DNA of 64,000 bases from Methylobacterium sp. Leaf99. Lineage in GTDB: Bacteria > Pseudomonadota > Alphaproteobacteria > Rhizobiales > Beijerinckiaceae. How positions within the stretch are numbered: position 1 is the stretch's first letter; each line of letters begins with the position of its first letter. Under the pieces are notes generated by a model. That model made no database searches. It was not told the DNA's origin and was given only the letters and a program-made list of their open reading frames with translations. A program made the translations under genes and the position numbers. Of the stretch, positions 63,041 to 64,000 are shown in pieces. The DNA is taken from assembly GCF_001422375.1 (NCBI RefSeq), contig NZ_LMMU01000001.1, positions 1,734,178 to 1,798,177 of the forward strand, in the 5' to 3' direction.

Positions 63041-63808
63041 CTACAGCTTCGTCGGATTCGCGGCCAGCCGCCGTGCGGCGACCTGAAGACCGGCATGATC
63101 GTGGCCGCCGCTCAGGGCATAGGCCGTGCGGCCGACGATCCAGTAGGCGGTCTCGCCATCGCCGGGACTCGCCACCTCGCCCTCGCCCGGACCGGCCTTG
63201 CCGCCCTGGGTGGCGAACAGGGAGAGTTCGCCCAGGGCCCCGGCATCGATCACCACCTCGACGCTCGTGCCGTTGCGGGCGGGCACGATCTGCACGTCGC
63301 GCACGGTCCAGTCGCCCGGAAGGTCCGGGAGGGCGATGCCCGTGGCCCCGGCGATGCCCGTGCGGTCGTAGGTGGTGGTGCGCTGCGCCGCCAGCCGACC
63401 TCGGATCTGCGCCGCCTCACGGGCGTTGCGGGCATCGGCCACCAGGGTCGGATCCACCGGAGCCGCGAAGGTGTCGGGCACGCCGAGCAGGAAGCTGTCC
63501 GAATGCGCGAGCCACCCGGCGCCCACCAGCAGGGCGATCACGGCCGCGCGGCGCAGGCGGTCGCCGACCCGGCGCCAGGCGAGGGACCGGTCGAGGCGGC
63601 GGGCCGCGGCGCGGTTTCGCTCCGGCCCCGGACCGGGCATCCGGGTGAAGGCCTCCCGCAGGGCATCGCGATCGTGCATCTCGGCCATGACACGGGCCGC
63701 GATCTCGGGATTGCGCCCGAGGTGGGCCTCCACGTCGAGGCGTCGCATCACGTCGAGCTGTCCGTCGACGAAGGCGGTGAGATCGGTGTCTGTAATCGGG
63801 TCGACCAT
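63041..63808 (-). CDS. Membrane anti-sigma factor-like protein
   Basis: A 255-residue protein with the zinc-less anti-sigma N-terminal pattern DTDLTAFVDGQLDVMRRLDV then EAHLGRNPEIAARV, one membrane helix (AAVIALLVGAGWLAHSD, about 90-106) and a periplasmic domain that includes TSVEVVIDAGALGELSLFATQ and AYWIVGRTAYALSGG. This is the layout of RsiW/RskA-like regulators of ECF sigma factors. The expected sigma gene is not in the 190 bp upstream that can be seen. The ATG at 63808 follows GGAAG; 63823 is an alternative. Confidence 0.72.
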   Translation of the reverse strand: MVDPITDTDLTAFVDGQLDVMRRLDVEAHLGRNPEIAARVMAEMHDRDALREAFTRMPGPGPERNRAAARRLDRSLAWRRVGDRLRRAAVIALLVGAGWLAHSDSFLLGVPDTFAAPVDPTLVADARNAREAAQIRGRLAAQRTTTYDRTGIAGATGIALPDLPGDWTVRDVQIVPARNGTSVEVVIDAGALGELSLFATQGGKAGPGEGEVASPGDGETAYWIVGRTAYALSGGHDHAGLQVAARRLAANPTKL

Positions 63809-63970
63809 CGCTGTCGCTTCCATTCGGTTCTGGCCTGCGCCTCGGCGCCGATGGTCTTCCGGCCAGATCGGTCGGTCCGTCACCACGATGGCAACGCCTT
63901 CGGCTTTCTTCGGGGACAGCGGACCGATCAGGGGATCGAAGGACCCCGTTGACGACGCACCGCCCTTTAA

Positions 63971-63997
63971 CCTGCGATTTCAATATCCTGCGATTTC
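63971..63997. repeat. Direct repeat at the right edge upstream of the anti-sigma gene
   Basis: CCTGCGATTTC occurs at 63971-63981 and 63987-63997, a 16-bp period on one face of the helix. It lies about 165 bp upstream of the leftward anti-sigma-like gene and could be a tandem regulator site. The window ends three bases later. Confidence 0.4.
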
Positions 63998-64000
63998 CAT

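Overview
The window looks like a piece of a Methylobacteriaceae chromosome (Methylobacterium or Methylorubrum type, Alphaproteobacteria, Hyphomicrobiales). Base composition is very GC-rich. A 557-residue formate-tetrahydrofolate ligase (FtfL) of the methylotroph type is present, as are DUF6894 and NepR-like small proteins. The gene order dnaQ-coaE-aroE ... maf ... PPSRP / hemE-hemJ is the one that surrounds alphaproteobacterial replication origins. No tRNA, rRNA, CRISPR array, prophage or intact insertion sequence was seen, so this is core chromosome rather than an island.

Left part (1-27 kb): a truncated GNAT acetyltransferase and divergent zapE, a two-subunit molybdenum hydroxylase (IorA/IorB type) closed by a strong terminator, a set of small secreted or regulatory proteins including an orphan NepR-like anti-sigma factor, DoxX and other membrane proteins, a glycosyltransferase coupled to an ETF-beta-lysine-methyltransferase-like enzyme, YpeA-type GNAT, topoisomerase IB, an SDR enzyme, a cyanide-insensitive-type cytochrome bd subunit I with no subunit II beside it, two adjacent signalling proteins whose receiver domains have lost the phospho-acceptor Asp, small hypotheticals, the fluoride channel crcB, an NDUFA9-like protein, an EI24/CysZ-like membrane protein, a Kelch protein, an FAD amine oxidase and a GGDEF-EAL c-di-GMP enzyme.

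Middle (27.8-37.7 kb): a sulfur-acquisition region. The sulfate importer sbp-cysT-cysW-cysA reads rightward and meets a leftward alkanesulfonate locus ssuE-ssuA-ssuC-ssuB-ssuD plus a second ssuA-like gene. The junction carries a row of hairpins, and there are further palindromic and tandem repeats between the genes.

37.9-57.5 kb: origin-proximal housekeeping genes. Leftward are a DSP-like phosphatase, dnaQ, coaE, aroE, a CDF metal exporter, an AEC transporter, maf, a frameshifted GT61-family gene and the PPSRP gene (the Rickettsia RP001 family). Rightward are hemE and hemJ. The 518-bp PPSRP/hemE intergenic space contains a perfect DnaA box, a perfect TTAA-N7-TTAA CtrA site and an AT-rich stretch, and is the best candidate for the chromosomal replication origin. 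Further right are hisZ-hisG, hemH, a methyltransferase, a UshA-family protein, ung and ftfL with a CopZ-like gene upstream.

57.7-64 kb: a degenerate EAL-domain protein, a TIGR01459 HAD hydrolase, a leftward CheY-like/CheZ-like pair, ribF, a micro membrane protein and a membrane anti-sigma-like protein at the right edge. Start sites were chosen from Shine-Dalgarno matches, overlaps and family lengths, without computation. Functional names come from motif and family recognition by eye.
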